The notes below the pieces were generated by a model. It did not search any database. It had not been told where the DNA came from and worked only from the letters and a program-made list of their open reading frames with translations. Below are positions 54,401 through 61,600 of a stretch of DNA of 64,000 nt, piece after piece (within the stretch, counting starts at the first letter, position 1; each line of letters opens with the position of its first letter). The DNA comes from Epiperipatus broadwayi. Lineage: Eukaryota; Onychophora; Udeonychophora; Euonychophora; Peripatidae. Where the stretch lies: assembly GCA_028023455.1 (NCBI GenBank), contig JAQFVV010012491.1, positions 851,501-915,500 on the forward strand. The letters are read 5' to 3'. Made by a program: the position numbers and the translations under genes.

Positions 54401-57400
54401 CATGTGTTTTCAAGATCTACAGAGGTCCTTAGTGGTGAATTTTTCAGACGCTTGTTGCTAAGGTTACAGCCTTAATATTATTACTTATATAATAAATGAG
54501 CGTTTAATAAAAAAAGATTTATAATTACAACTTTAAATTATCGTAATAGATTTCTTACTGTAAGATCTTTTCATTGACTTGTAGTAAATTGTAAGATTTC
54601 GCAAGTATCAATGTGTTATAAGAATTGTGGACTTAATTAGTGAAGTATGAAATAACTTCACACTCTTAGATCAAAACACTTCTGCTTCACCTATTTATAT
54701 ATAAAAGTAGGTCGAAGTAAAGAAGGATTCTCTCTTTTCTTCATAGCGTAGCATGTGTTTTCAAGATCTAAGAGGTCCTTAGTGGTGAATTTTTCAGACG
54801 CTTGTTGCTAAGGTTACAGCCTTAATATTATTACTANNNNNNNNNNNNNNNNNNNNNNNNNNAAAAAAGATTTATAATTACAACTTTAAATTATCGTAAT
54901 AGATTTCTTACTGTAAGATCTTTTCATTGACTTGTAGTAAATTGTAAGATTTCGCAAGTATCAATGTGTTATAAGAATTGTGGACTTAATTAGTGAAGTA
55001 TGGAATAACTTCACACTCTTAGATCAAAACACTTCTGCTTCACCTATTTATATATAAAAGTAGGTCGAAGTAAAGAAGGATTCTCTCTTTTCTTCATAGC
55101 GTAGCATGTGTTTTCAAGATCTACAGAGGTCCTTAGCTGTGAATTTTTCAGACGCTTGTTGCTAAGGTTACAGCCGTAATATTATTACTTATATAATAAA
55201 TGAGCGTTTAATAAAAATATTTATAATTACAACTTTAAATTATCGTAATAGATTTCTTACTGTAAGATCTTTTCATTGACTTGTAGTAAATTGTAAGATT
55301 TCGCAAGTATCAATGTGTTATAAGAATTGTGGACTTAATTAGTGAAGTATGGAATAACTTCACACTCTTAGATCAAAACACTTCTGCTTCACCTATTTAT
55401 ATATAAAAGTAGGTCGAAGTAAAGAAGGATTCTCTCTTTTCTTCATAGCGTAGCATGTGTTTTCAAGATCTACAGAGGTCCTTAGTGGTGAATTTTTCAG
55501 ACGCTTGTTGCTAAGGTTACAGCCTTAATATTATTACTTATATAATAAATGAGCGTTTAATAAAAATATTTATAAACACAACTTTAAATTATCGTAATAG
55601 ATTTCTTACTGTAAGATCTTTTCATTGACTTGTAGTAAATTGTAAGATTTCGCAAGTATCAATGTGTTATAAGAATTGTGGACTTAATTAGTGAAGTAAG
55701 GAATAACTTCACACTCTTAGATCAAAACACTTCTGCTTCACCTATTTATATATAAAAGTAGGTCGAAGTAAAGAAGGATTCTCTCTTTCTTCATAGGTAG
55801 CATGTGTTTTCAAGATCTACAGAGGTCCTTAGTGGTGAATTTTTCAGACGCTTGTTGCTAAGGTTACAGCCTTAATATTATTACTTATATAATAAATGAG
55901 CGTTTAATAAAAATATTTATAATTACAACTTTAAATTATCGTAATAGATTTCTTACTGTAAGATCTTTTCATTGACTTGTAGTAAATTGTAAGATTTCGC
56001 AAGTATCAATGTGTTATAAGAATTGTGGACTTAATTAGTGAAGTATGGAATAACTTCACACTCTTAGATCAAAACACTTCTGCTTACCTATTTATATATA
56101 AAAGTAGGTCGAATAAAGAAGGATTCTCTCTTTCTTCATAGGTAGATGTGTTTTCAAGATCTACAGAGGTCCTTAGTGGTGAATTTTTCAGACGCTTGTT
56201 GCTAAGGTTACAGCCTTAATATTATTACTTATATAATAAATGAGCGTTTAATAAAAATATTTATAATTACAACTTTAAATTATCGTAATAGATTTCTTAC
56301 TGTAAGATCTTTTCATTGACTTGTAGTAAATTGTAAGATTTGCAAGTATCAATGTGTTATAAGAATTGTGGACTTAATTAGTGAAGTATGGAATAACTTC
56401 ACACTCTTAGATCAAAACACTTCTGCTTCACCTATTTATATATAAAAGTAGGTCGAAGTAAAGAAGGATTCTCTCTTTTCTTCATAGGTAGCATGTGTTT
56501 TCAAGATCTACAGAGGTCCTTAGTGGTGAATTTTTCAGACGCTTGTTGCTAAGGTTACAGCCTTAATATTATTACTTATATAATAAATGAGCGTTTAATA
56601 AAAATATTTATAATTACAACTTTAAATTATCGTAATAGATTTCTTACTGTAAGATCTTTTCATTGACTTGTAGTAAATTGTAAGATTTCGCAAGTATCAA
56701 TGTGTTATAAGAATTGTGGACTTAATTAGTGAAGTATGGAATAACTTCACACTCTTAGATCAAAACACTTCTGCTTCACCTATTTATATATAAAAGTAGG
56801 TCGAAGTAAAGAAGGATTCTCTCTTTTCTTCATAGCGTAGCATGTGTTTTCAAGATCTACAGAGGTCCTTAGTGGTGAATTTTTCAGACGCTTGTTGCTA
56901 AGGTTGTAAGCTATATAAGGAAAATATTATTATTGTAGTACAGACTTATAGTCAGTAAAACAGAAATAATAAATTTATAGAACAATAAACATACATTAAA
57001 TGATTAAACAAAAAGTATTTTTTATTGTGTTGGGATTGGCTAATGATATAACTAACTTTAACTTTAAAATTAAAGTTATTGAATATCCCAAATTAGTGCT
57101 ATATAAATGAGCTAGAAAAAGATAGCTTACAGATTTCTTTGGACTTGTTGATTCAGTGATTATTATTTCATAAATAAAGTAAAAGCATTGCTTCATTTGC
57201 ATCATGGCTATGCATAGGCATAAGAATGTTGTAAAATTTATATATAAAATTAACGTCTTATTTCAATATTCCAAAATCTATTTTCACTTTTTTTTAAAAG
57301 CTTAATACAGTCTTTCCAATAAGCATTATTACACAAACACTTTTTTTTCTTCAAAATTTTGTTTCTTCTCAAATTGTACCAATGTACAACTTTTTTAAAT

Positions 57401-58612
57401 TCTCTATGTTTCAAGCACATTTTATGAACATTATCAATGAATACAAAGTACATAAATTAATATATGATGAAAATATACGAAACAAATGCAAGTCTTATAT
57501 CATTTTTTATCCAAGTGAATGACATAATACAATATTTCATTTCAGTATTCCTTTCTCTATTACTAACTGATTTTTATTTCAGAACATTTAGAATAAAAAT
57601 AACTGTGTTAATTACGGAATGAAAAAAAAAACAAGGTTTGGATAGAAAATGGTGATGTATATGTGTATTTTATAGACAATATATTGAAGTATGAATTAAG
57701 ATAAGCATTCTATTTTTGTTTTGTTTTTTATTAATATTTGAAAACTTTTGATAATAGTCATAAATAAAAAAAAATCATGTTATACAGATGGAAAATAAAC
57801 AATAAGTAGAAAAAAAATAATGTGTGTTGGTTTGTTAGAATTAAAGGTGAGTGTAATTTCATTAAAACGACAGCTGTTAGACCTTGAATTAAAAGAATGG
57901 ATAAATAAACAAAGGATATTAAAATATTATTACCAAATGTACTTCTTTCATTATCATAAACTTTTAATACATATAGATTTTTATAAATATTTATGCATAA
58001 TGATTTAAAGATAATTATTACCATTATTTTTGACAAATTTGCAAAATACAATATATATTTCTATTATTTCAGCTTTGAAAGTTCATGTGAATTCATCGAC
58101 TAAAGAATTATTAAATGCTTCCGAGTTCGTTTTAGAGAAACGTGGCGAAATTAATGTCAAAGTAAATTGCTATTGTTATTATTATTGAAACAATGACAAA
58201 TGTGATGTTTAGTGTTATTATTATTTTAATTCTTCAAATCAACATATTTTATCTTTAGTGATTATGTTATTAAATACGTAATAACTTATAAATAAATAAA
58301 AAAAAAGAAAAATATGTTCATTAATTAACAGTTTGTGTAACTTTCTTTATGGAAAGAGAAATTTACAATAACTATTATCATTTTGCTTTTTATATTTTTT
58401 TCATTTTGTTTTTATATTATTTTATGCATTTTATTAATAATTTTTTAAAAATCTTCTTTGTTTATTGTTTGTTTGTTTTTTAATTTTTATTTTTGTTTGT
58501 TATTTTTAAGGGTAAAGGAAAAATGGTAACATACTGGTTGTTAGGAAAAATTACATCATTAGAACGACCATATTTGTTAAAGGATATATCTTCGATTAAC
58601 TCGCAATATTAA
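5439..58612 (+). CDS. Receptor-type guanylate cyclase, C-terminal 269 residues (7 exons, partial gene)
   Basis: Converts GTP to cyclic GMP on the cytoplasmic side of the plasma membrane. Spliced order: coiled-coil dimerisation segment (residues ~1-50), then a class III nucleotide cyclase domain (~65-250). Seen motifs: [12 protein letters not shown] with metal Asp D77; [13 protein letters not shown] with guanine-specifying E117 and metal D121; [19 protein letters not shown] with the second guanine-selecting residue C189 and transition-state N196/R200. The E/C pair marks guanylate rather than adenylate specificity, and with all catalytic residues present in one chain it should act as a homodimer. 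Intron phases are 2, 0, 0, 1, 1, 0, all GT-AG. Oddities: [13 protein letters not shown], where many family members have proline after the SG and glycine in AGVVG. The 5' exons (ligand domain, membrane span, kinase-homology domain) lie outside the window. I cannot name the paralogue. Confidence 0.96.
5592..11830. other. Intron 1, first part: nothing recognised
   Basis: A+T-rich intronic DNA with scattered homopolymer runs (for example poly-A near 7615-7633). Slightly GC-richer patches near 7960-8030 and 8500-8640 look like eroded repeats, but I could not assign them. Confidence 0.5.
11840..12375 (+). pseudogene. LINE 3'-terminal remnant (ORF2 C-terminus)
   Basis: Broken frames give [20 protein letters not shown], then PWTAKKTYK. 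Further on come a [11 protein letters not shown]-like piece and a final block ending SSWQIK before the stop. This order (fusion of an 'EMKCYRRML.I.WT' block, an 'FGHV.R' block and a terminal W-rich block) is typical of the C-terminus of many LINE ORF2 proteins downstream of the reverse transcriptase. There are many stops and frameshifts, so it is dead. The tail TGATGATAATAATTAAG may be the element's simple-repeat 3' end. Confidence 0.75.
12376..14130. other. Intron 1: nothing recognised
   Basis: A+T-rich sequence without coding similarity or clear repeat structure apart from homopolymer T runs near 13830-13900. Confidence 0.5.
14230..14276 (-). ncRNA. Degenerate hammerhead ribozyme motif (left arm of A)
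   Basis: Minus strand: CCAA, CTGATCA (core G8 changed to C), stem II GTGAT/AACAC with one mismatch, AAAA in place of GAAA, then ATA-CC-TAT as a 3-bp stem III with a 2-nt loop. Two core substitutions make it unlikely to cleave. Confidence 0.6.
14414..14462 (+). ncRNA. Near-intact hammerhead ribozyme motif (right arm of A)
   Basis: CTGATGA at 14423-14429 is exact. Stem II is GTACT/AGCAC (one mismatch). The following core reads AAAA (14445-14448) rather than GAAA, so G12 is lost. The short stem III region ATACATAC resembles the other copies. G12 is a catalytic base, so activity is doubtful. Confidence 0.65.
16320..16590. mobile_element. Hairpin MITE, ~125-bp inverted arms
   Basis: Left arm 16320-16443 and right arm 16466-16590 are near-perfect reverse complements, with a 22-bp loop. 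The outer ends read TAAGTTTTAAATTGTGC and its complement. It has no coding content. No clear target-site duplication was found, so the superfamily is unassigned. High arm identity implies a fairly recent insertion. Confidence 0.88.
16980..17536 (-). pseudogene. LINE ORF2 N-terminus, apurinic endonuclease-like
   Basis: Begins [20 protein letters not shown], followed by [16 protein letters not shown], matching the opening strand and helix of the exonuclease-endonuclease-phosphatase domain (consensus 'NVRGL...I..W.....DILCLQETKL'). Here the Asn-containing first motif and the QET motif (read as AVT) are both degraded. The later part ([12 protein letters not shown]-like) fits the central strand. 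Frameshifted; no activity expected. Confidence 0.6.
17600..19093 (-). pseudogene. LINE ORF1 (gag-like) with two damaged zinc knuckles
   Basis: Starts [17 protein letters not shown] at 19093 and continues through several shifts, for example [20 protein letters not shown] and [18 protein letters not shown]. The longest open piece (18415-18095) contains GVPSQCFLC and CKVC, spaced as two CX2CX4HX4C knuckles with the histidines replaced by Leu and Thr. A basic, serine-rich stretch ([15 protein letters not shown]) follows at 18069-17854. This arrangement is typical of ORF1 RNA-binding proteins of non-LTR retrotransposons. The copy is non-functional. Confidence 0.75.
19936..20125. mobile_element. 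Hairpin MITE, ~85-bp inverted arms
   Basis: Arms 19936-20021 and about 20040-20125 are reverse complements. They share TATGTTCTTTATTACTTTTT, the CACTATTGA block and GATTGCCCCAGCA, around a loop of about 18 bp. No coding content. It shares no sequence with the MITE at 16.3 kb. Confidence 0.85.
20130..21500. other. Intron 1: nothing recognised
   Basis: A+T-rich DNA. No coding similarity or repeat structure found. Confidence 0.45.
21505..22346 (+). mobile_element. 5'-truncated LINE with 16-bp target-site duplication
   Basis: An 810-bp insert (21521-22330) is flanked by a perfect direct repeat AACTAACTATAATTTC (21505-21520 and 22331-22346). It ends in AATAAA (22306-22311) and an oligo-A tail. 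The 5' part (21544-21867) encodes the C-terminus of an ORF2: [18 protein letters not shown] is the CCHC/HCHC zinc-binding domain found after LINE reverse transcriptases (one Cys is now Ser). A purine-rich block at 22000-22100 follows, then a 3' UTR. The perfect duplication indicates a comparatively young, target-primed insertion. Confidence 0.92.
22347..25490. other. Intron 1: nothing recognised
   Basis: A+T-rich DNA with occasional C-runs (CCCCACCCCCC near 23000). No supported feature. Confidence 0.45.
25493..25645 (+). pseudogene. LINE 3'-end fragment
   Basis: Encodes [20 protein letters not shown] and then [13 protein letters not shown] before a stop, preceded by RKRPHV. This is the terminal block ('GRP..RW.D.I.........W...A.DR..W') of many LINE ORF2 proteins. 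It ends in a GATGATGATGATG run, a simple-repeat tail. Confidence 0.75.
25812..25910 (-). mobile_element. tRNA-derived SINE copy 1
   Basis: Minus strand begins TCAAGAGTTG. It has a pol III A box (TTAGCCGAGAGGTC, + 887-900 of this kb) and B box (GGGTTCGCGTCCC, + 25830-25842), and ends CGATGCTATGACATATGAAAA. The tRNA-like cloverleaf ends do not pair, and an A-tail follows, so it is a SINE rather than a tRNA gene. It lies about 230 bp upstream of cyclase exon b, in antisense orientation. Confidence 0.85.
26138..26261 (+). CDS. Guanylate cyclase exon b: start of cyclase domain
   Basis: Preceded by a pyrimidine tract and TTTCAG. Encodes [20 protein letters not shown], then [21 protein letters not shown]. 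The metal-coordinating Asp is codon 26214-26216. The donor is CAG|GTAGGT. The frame stays open past the donor to 26384, but homology stops at the splice site and resumes in the next exon. Confidence 0.96.
26262..28829. other. Intron 2: nothing recognised
   Basis: 2.6 kb of A+T-rich intron between exons b and c. No supported element. Confidence 0.6.
28830..28898 (+). CDS. Guanylate cyclase exon c (23 codons)
   Basis: A 69-bp phase 0-0 exon between TTTCAG and AAG|GTATGA. It encodes [20 protein letters not shown] followed by VYK, the conserved helix and strand before the second metal Asp. It is too short to be noticed as an open reading frame and was recognised by homology and exact frame continuity. 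Confidence 0.95.
29540..29780. mobile_element. Inverted element B with intact hammerhead core
   Basis: Same family as element A. The left arm (minus sense, about 29540-29674) carries the hammerhead. The right arm (about 29675-29780, plus sense) repeats the TTTTCACATGTGTGTG, GTATCGGTGATTTGA, ATAGAGTGGATAGCTGA and GGGAGCTTGAAAG blocks without the ribozyme. It ends GTGCTCAAATCCCCTATAAT, which resembles a tRNA B box (GTTCAAATCC-type). It lies in intron 3. Confidence 0.78.
29617..29673 (-). ncRNA. Hammerhead ribozyme motif, complete core
   Basis: Minus strand, 5' to 3': stem I strand CCAA, CTGATGA (+ 29658-29664), perfect 5-bp stem II GTGCT/AGCAC with loop GGTTT (+ 29643-29657), GAAA (+ 29639-29642), a short weak stem III region, then ATA (+ 29626-29628) as NUH cleavage triplet followed by TTGG, which pairs with CCAA. 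All conserved core nucleotides are present. The layout is type I (open at stem I) with a very short stem III, the form reported in animal retroelements, where pairs of motifs can cooperate. Cleavage is a prediction. Confidence 0.75.
29790..32320. other. Intron 3: nothing firmly recognised
   Basis: A GC-richer patch at about 30290-30370 (ACGTTCTCGCAGTGG, TTCGGAGGTCTCAAGTTCC) resembles an eroded repeat, and a similar TTCGAGTTCCAG occurs near 7995. I could not classify it. Confidence 0.4.
32328..32412 (-). mobile_element. tRNA-derived SINE copy 2
   Basis: Minus strand: A-box region TGGTCAGCACAGC, anticodon-like arm, B box (GGGTTCGCTTCCC), then GGCCGATGCTTTGACACAT and an A-tail (T run 32328-32343 on +). 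The 5' end is missing or diverged compared with copies 1 and 4. Confidence 0.82.
33318..33502. mobile_element. Small TIR element (MITE)
   Basis: Left end at about 33338-33372 (GTGTTTTCGATGACAGAATA and on) and right end at about 33455-33490 are inverted copies (right, complemented: GTGTTTGCGACGGCAGAATG), both running into TAAAAAATC. The left terminus contains a G-run of about 13. Roughly 185 bp in total, non-coding. Confidence 0.65.
33548..33640 (+). mobile_element. tRNA-derived SINE copy 3, B box missing, with target-site duplication
   Basis: Insert 33564-33624 begins TCAAGCGTTGATGGCC, contains the A-box part (TAGCAGTTAGCATAGC) and jumps directly to GACATATGAAAAAA, so the B box is absent. 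It is flanked by a 16-bp duplication AAAATATTGTRACATG (33548-33563 and 33625-33640, one difference). The duplication shows a genuine retroposition event. Confidence 0.85.
34085..34443. repeat. 179-bp tandem direct duplication
   Basis: The segment beginning TTAGAAAAGTGTATAGG at 34085 repeats with an exact 179-bp offset (second copy from 34264) and ends at GCGATGTT. I saw no differences across the unit, so the duplication is recent or was produced during assembly. Confidence 0.93.
34444..40793. other. Intron 3, remainder: nothing recognised
   Basis: A+T-rich intron. A segment at about 40190-40330 shares short blocks (AGTTTCTAGCTTG, TTTCATCAGT) with 15140-15240, suggesting an old dispersed repeat. 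No gene was seen. Confidence 0.45.
40794..40968 (+). CDS. Guanylate cyclase exon d: GDAY motif
   Basis: Begins directly after AATTAAAG with GTAGAAACAATTGG, encoding [15 protein letters not shown]. The Glu that reads the guanine ring is codon 40797-40799 and the second metal Asp is 40809-40811. It continues through a helix ([16 protein letters not shown]) to LRIGINSG. The donor is G|GTAAAA, phase 1. The acceptor lacks a strong pyrimidine tract, but the frame and homology are unambiguous. Confidence 0.95.
40969..42400. other. Intron 4, first part: nothing recognised
   Basis: A+T-rich. A block near 41740-41830 (GCCCTGTGATCCATGAATC) may be an eroded repeat; it is unassigned. Confidence 0.4.
42404..42484. 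repeat. ATT/ATG microsatellite at a LINE 3' end
   Basis: About 18 ATT units followed by about 9 ATG units. On the minus strand the order is LINE 3' UTR, (CAT)n, (AAT)n, so the tract is the element's simple-repeat tail, later expanded. Confidence 0.93.
42485..44560 (-). pseudogene. Decayed LINE: reverse transcriptase to C-terminal zinc domain
   Basis: Minus-strand order: an RT fingers block ([16 protein letters not shown]), a palm block ([17 protein letters not shown]), a [11 protein letters not shown] block with [13 protein letters not shown], the catalytic region reading [12 protein letters not shown] (canonical YADD with the first Asp changed), a thumb ([19 protein letters not shown]), and finally [20 protein letters not shown], a C..H..C zinc-binding tail. 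The order and spacing are those of a non-LTR retrotransposon ORF2. Frameshifts, stops and the lost catalytic Asp make it inactive. The endonuclease end is absent (5' truncated). Confidence 0.88.
44561..46644. other. Intron 4, remainder: nothing firmly recognised
   Basis: 44561-45030 is less A+T-rich than its surroundings and could be further decayed LINE sequence. I could not align a motif. The rest is A+T-rich intron. Confidence 0.4.
46645..46743 (+). CDS. Guanylate cyclase exon e: [10 protein letters not shown] motif
   Basis: Acceptor CTTACAG, donor C|GTAATT, phase 1-1. Encodes [18 protein letters not shown], then [14 protein letters not shown]. The Cys of MPRYC (46689-46691) is the second guanine-selecting residue. 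Asn (46710-46712) and Arg (46722-46724) are the transition-state residues. The split codon at the 3' end restores Pro with the next exon. Confidence 0.96.
46744..47800. other. Intron 5, first part: nothing recognised
   Basis: A+T-rich intron without a supported element. Confidence 0.45.
47817..47937 (+). mobile_element. tRNA-derived SINE copy 4 with target-site duplication
   Basis: Insert 47828-47926: CAAGCGTTGG start, A box TGGTTGAGAGGTC, B box GCGGGTTCGCTTTCC, end GATGCTATGACACATG plus A10. It is flanked by AAAATAATGAT at 47817-47827 and 47927-47937. This is the most complete copy and defines the family: about 90 bp of tRNA-like body with almost no tRNA-unrelated part. Confidence 0.88.
49691..50134 (+). 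repeat. Direct repeats bracketing a decayed hammerhead copy (element D)
   Basis: The block CCTACCTTGTGTGARAATGG followed by TAGTGRAAATTATACTACAG and AAATATTATTC occurs at about 49709-49771 and again at about 50074-50127, offset 365 bp. Between them sits a hammerhead-like motif. The block can also fold on itself (AATTTCCACCATACCATTC at 49691 onward against the complementary downstream stretch). Confidence 0.7.
49940..49992 (+). ncRNA. Hammerhead-like motif D (core C3 lost)
   Basis: TCAA, ATGATGA (C3 replaced by A, 49948-49954), perfect stem II ATGCT/AGCAT, GAAA (49970-49973), stem III ATG-TT-CAT, cleavage triplet ATC (49979-49981), then TTG, which pairs with CAA. It has the best-preserved stem III of the four loci, but loss of C3 should abolish catalysis. 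Confidence 0.6.
50351..50520 (-). mobile_element. Hammerhead-family element C (single arm)
   Basis: Minus sense: hammerhead-like core, CGTTTATCTTTTTTTGCC, AGATGGAGTGAATGACTGAA, GGAACTTGAAAGTCTGTG, TTCAAATCCCCTATAATTA. The outer terminal block (B-box-like, ending CCCCTATAATTA) is the same as in element B. Only one arm is present. Confidence 0.72.
50455..50505 (-). ncRNA. Degenerate hammerhead motif C
   Basis: Minus strand: GGCCAA, CCAATGA (two changes from CTGATGA), stem II GTGCT/AGCAT with one wobble, GAAA, ATA-TA-TAT stem III. Core changes make it inactive. Confidence 0.55.
50640..53435 (+). pseudogene. Decayed LINE: SGNH-hydrolase-like ORF1 end, endonuclease, reverse transcriptase
   Basis: At 50769-50990: [10 protein letters not shown] and, about 50 codons on, [22 protein letters not shown] (50927-50938) fits the Asp-x-x-His block of SGNH/GDSL hydrolases, as found in ORF1 of some CR1-like LINEs. 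Endonuclease: [33 protein letters not shown] (51620-51660) and HTLDYVLV. Reverse transcriptase: [10 protein letters not shown]...[16 protein letters not shown] (52669-52896), [24 protein letters not shown] and [16 protein letters not shown] (FADD at 53248-53259, intact). Many stops and frameshifts. The frame ends abruptly at about 53435, where the satellite array begins. Confidence 0.85.
53436..56905. repeat. Ten-unit tandem array (~348 bp) seeded by a palindrome
   Basis: Units begin (TAGTAAATTG) at 53536, 53886, 54233, 54582, 54935, 55284, 55633, 55980, 56324 and 56671, with periods of 344-353 bp. The last unit stops at 56905. Bases 53436-53535 are the reverse complement of the end of each unit (about 53698-53796 in unit 1), so unit 1 is flanked by ~100-bp inverted arms and the whole array by 75-bp inverted ends (53461-53535, 56831-56905). 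Units are near-identical, differing by small indels and single bases. Each contains two local hairpins, for example AGTGAAGT/ACTTCACT. Confidence 0.95.
54837..54862. other. Assembly gap (26 N)
   Basis: Twenty-six Ns inside the linker of the fourth array unit. The unit length across the gap (353 bp) is within a few bases of its neighbours, so the gap is sized about right. Unit number may still be collapsed elsewhere. Confidence 0.98.
56906..58072. other. Intron 5, end: nothing recognised
   Basis: A+T-rich intron between the array and exon f. No continuation of the interrupted LINE was found on this side of the array. Confidence 0.5.
58073..58161 (+). CDS. Guanylate cyclase exon f
   Basis: Acceptor ATTTCAG, donor AAA|GTAAAT. 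Encodes [19 protein letters not shown] followed by [10 protein letters not shown], matching the distal cyclase domain up to the GKGK turn. It is followed by a 349-bp intron, the only short one seen in this gene. Confidence 0.94.
58511..58612 (+). CDS. Guanylate cyclase terminal exon
   Basis: Acceptor TTTTTAAG. Encodes [13 protein letters not shown], the canonical end of the cyclase domain, then a 20-residue tail of no recognisable motif ([10 protein letters not shown] and following) and TAA at 58610-58612. Confidence 0.94.
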   Translation, partial: GKGKMVTYWLLGKITSLERPYLLKDISSINSQY

Positions 58613-61600
58613 TATTGAAAAATCAGCAATTTATTTACAAAATTTAATTTAATTTTTTAATTAGATATTTTTCTGTATATAAAAATAAATTCTATTTTTA
58701 AAATATTTTCTGTGATTTTATTTGACAAACAAAAAGAGTGATTAGACAAACCTTTTCTATTTGAAATTTAATACTAATTTTGTCCTGATGCTCAGCCTTT
58801 CTATCCCACAAATCTACTCTATTTTATCTGAAAAATATAGTTGATATAATTTTTACAATGAAACAATATATATTAAAATAATATATTGTATATTAAAACA
58901 AATGAATAAAATTTCATGAAAAATAACTAAGAAAGACACAAAAATTTTAATATTTCTGAGGTATTTTAAAATTTTTGGGGGGTTACCTTAGACTATTCTG
59001 ATTTTATAAGTGATCTATATTTTATTACATATTTCAGAAATATAAACATATTTTATTATGCTTCCATATTTCTTCCTGCATTTGGAAGAAAGATAATTTA
59101 TATTAATCATTAGCCTAAATCAGTACCATAACTTATTTTAGACAATTGTCTACAAGTTTTCTTATTTTTTAAAAGTCCATTATTGTTGTTGTTCCTTTTT
59201 AAAATGTTTCATTGTACCTTATCTGACTTTTCTACCTCTAAATTCATGCTTAATGTAATTTCTCTTTTCAAAATTTCTATTGTGAAAATGACTTTTTTTA
59301 TTTAATTTCTAACTGTCCAACTTTTCCATTTTTTAAATTTTCATGAGACAATAATACTGATTATCATAATAAACTAACTTTCATATAAACATAGCTTGTG
59401 CTTTTTTTTATCTAATTAATAAGTTAAATTATTACAAGTTTGATAATTTTCTAGGGTGAGTGGCTTAAGACTATGATTTTTTTTTTTTTAATACTTCATC
59501 AATAAGCAATCAAACTTACTTTCTTATCAGTCAAGAAAGTCTTCATATTAGTATTTTATGTGATATATTATTAAATTAATCACTACATAATCAATAGAAA
59601 GTTATATAAAATTTTGTACTTAAACCTTTTTTGTTTGTTTATTTCCTCGATCATGATTGCCAATTTTGATACGCAAAGTCATCTTTACCATTTACGTTGT
59701 ATCTGGTAACATTTACTAAGGCTATCATTTCTTATATGCATATTAATGATAATTTTATTTTACTCAGAGACAGAAGATATACAATTTAGTTCAAAGAAAA
59801 AGCTACAGAGATCAAAATATTGAATAAGGCAAAGAATGATTGTGTGGCTGCATTTGATGAGTTAAGTTATAAACTACGGTCATTGTAGAATTAAAACCAA
59901 CATTAGCAACTACAGTATAGTATTAAAAAAATTATATATTTATGAAAATGGAAAAAGAGCTCATCCAAAAGAATTTATTCTTTTTATTTTAATAATTATG
60001 CAAACACAATTTTGTATTTTAAGGTTTTAAATTTCAGTTTTTATAAAAATTAAAAATATTGTTCAAAGATTAAAAAAAAGGTCTGTTATTTTTTGTAATC
60101 AATTTAGTTAATTAAATAAATCATTAACCAGAGACTGATCAAAACAAATATATCATTGCATCCAGGAGACAAGTGACTTGTTTTTTGATTAATGAAACAC
60201 AAATTGTCACATGAGAGATAAGGACACAGATTTTCATATAGGTGGTAGGATAACATATGAAGTATAAGAGTTGAAAGTAGCACCAATTTGTCACTGTTCT
60301 TTTGTGTTGCCTCTTTTTAAGTTCTTTCCAATTGCAGTGAAACTGAAGCAACTGATGATAGAATTCAACCATTGATAACTAGTATTTGAAGACATCAAAA
60401 ATAAATTCTCCCAAGAATTAGTACTAGTTTTTCAAGAAAAAGAAATTAGCTTTGATTTTACTGAAAAAAGTAAGCAATGGGGAGAATCTAAGTCATTCTT
60501 ATCATTTTTCAATTTGGAGCCATGAGAAAATTATTCATCAGTGGTTTGAATTATAAGATGGTTTACCAATTACCAACCTTAATTGAATTAAAATTACTGT
60601 TTGGAAGGATGCGCAACCAGGAAAATATTTTATAACATATAGAATACTATCATCCTGAAAAATTTATTCTTGAACCCAGAACCTATTTATCAAGCAAAAA
60701 GCTGTAGAAAATTTAAATCAGTCAACAGATTAAAATGAAATTGATGTGAAAAAAAATAAGCCTCAAAGAAAAAAAAATTCAAGTGATTGATATTGAAAGA
60801 TGGCTATGGAATACTTGGGATTTGAAAGAGACTCTAATTAAAAAGAATAATCTTTTGAGGATAGTTATTCTCAACACTCATCAAAGCAAAAGTTTATGAA
60901 ATTAAACCATGGACACAAACACATTCAGGTAAAACTAAACAGAGACGGAAATATGAAAAATAATACCGATATGATTTTACAGAAATGTAACTAGGCCTCC
61001 ATTTTACCTTATATCTAACTAATTCAAATATTTCTAAATGCTAGCATTTATTTTCTAACTGGTTAATTTGCAAACTTTCAGTATTTTTTTCCTTCTCTAT
61101 ACATTTTTTTTTAATAAAATTTGCCCTTTCACTTACATATCTGTTTATATTATGAGATATTAAACAATGTAAATTTTTATTTTCTAAAGTACATTTACAA
61201 TTAATAAATGATTTAATGCTATATATGCTATATATCTTTGAAGAGATTGAGGGAAAGCTAAGTAAAGTATTACCCTAGCCAGAAATATATGCAAATAGGC
61301 ACTCTATGTTGAGAAAATATATGTATTTGTAGATGTTTCTATAATATAAAAATAATGCATTTGATATATAATGAAATGTGATTTGTACATACTTCATATT
61401 TTTTTGTTATTATCATAATTTAAAGCATTAAATTATTTTACAGTTAAAGAGAAATATTTGTATTCATTCTTTATTCACCTACCAACTCCATTGCACAGCA
61501 TATAATTTATTATAATGATTGTGAATCATAAAATATGAAGAAAAAGTTAAAAGTCCTGTCAAGTTGTACTAGTCTAAATAACTAATTTTGATAGAGAAAT

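Noticed and set aside
53436-56905. CRISPR-like array or rDNA/5S cluster
   Set aside because: Units are about 348 bp without short repeat/unique spacer structure, and no rRNA sequence was recognised.
57758-58051. 97-codon minus-strand frame before exon f
   Set aside because: Antisense chance frame in A+T-rich intron, hydrophobic only because of T-rich codons.
60104-60372. Overlapping minus-strand frames downstream of the cyclase gene
   Set aside because: No motif recognised; low-complexity composition and overlap of two frames argue for chance.
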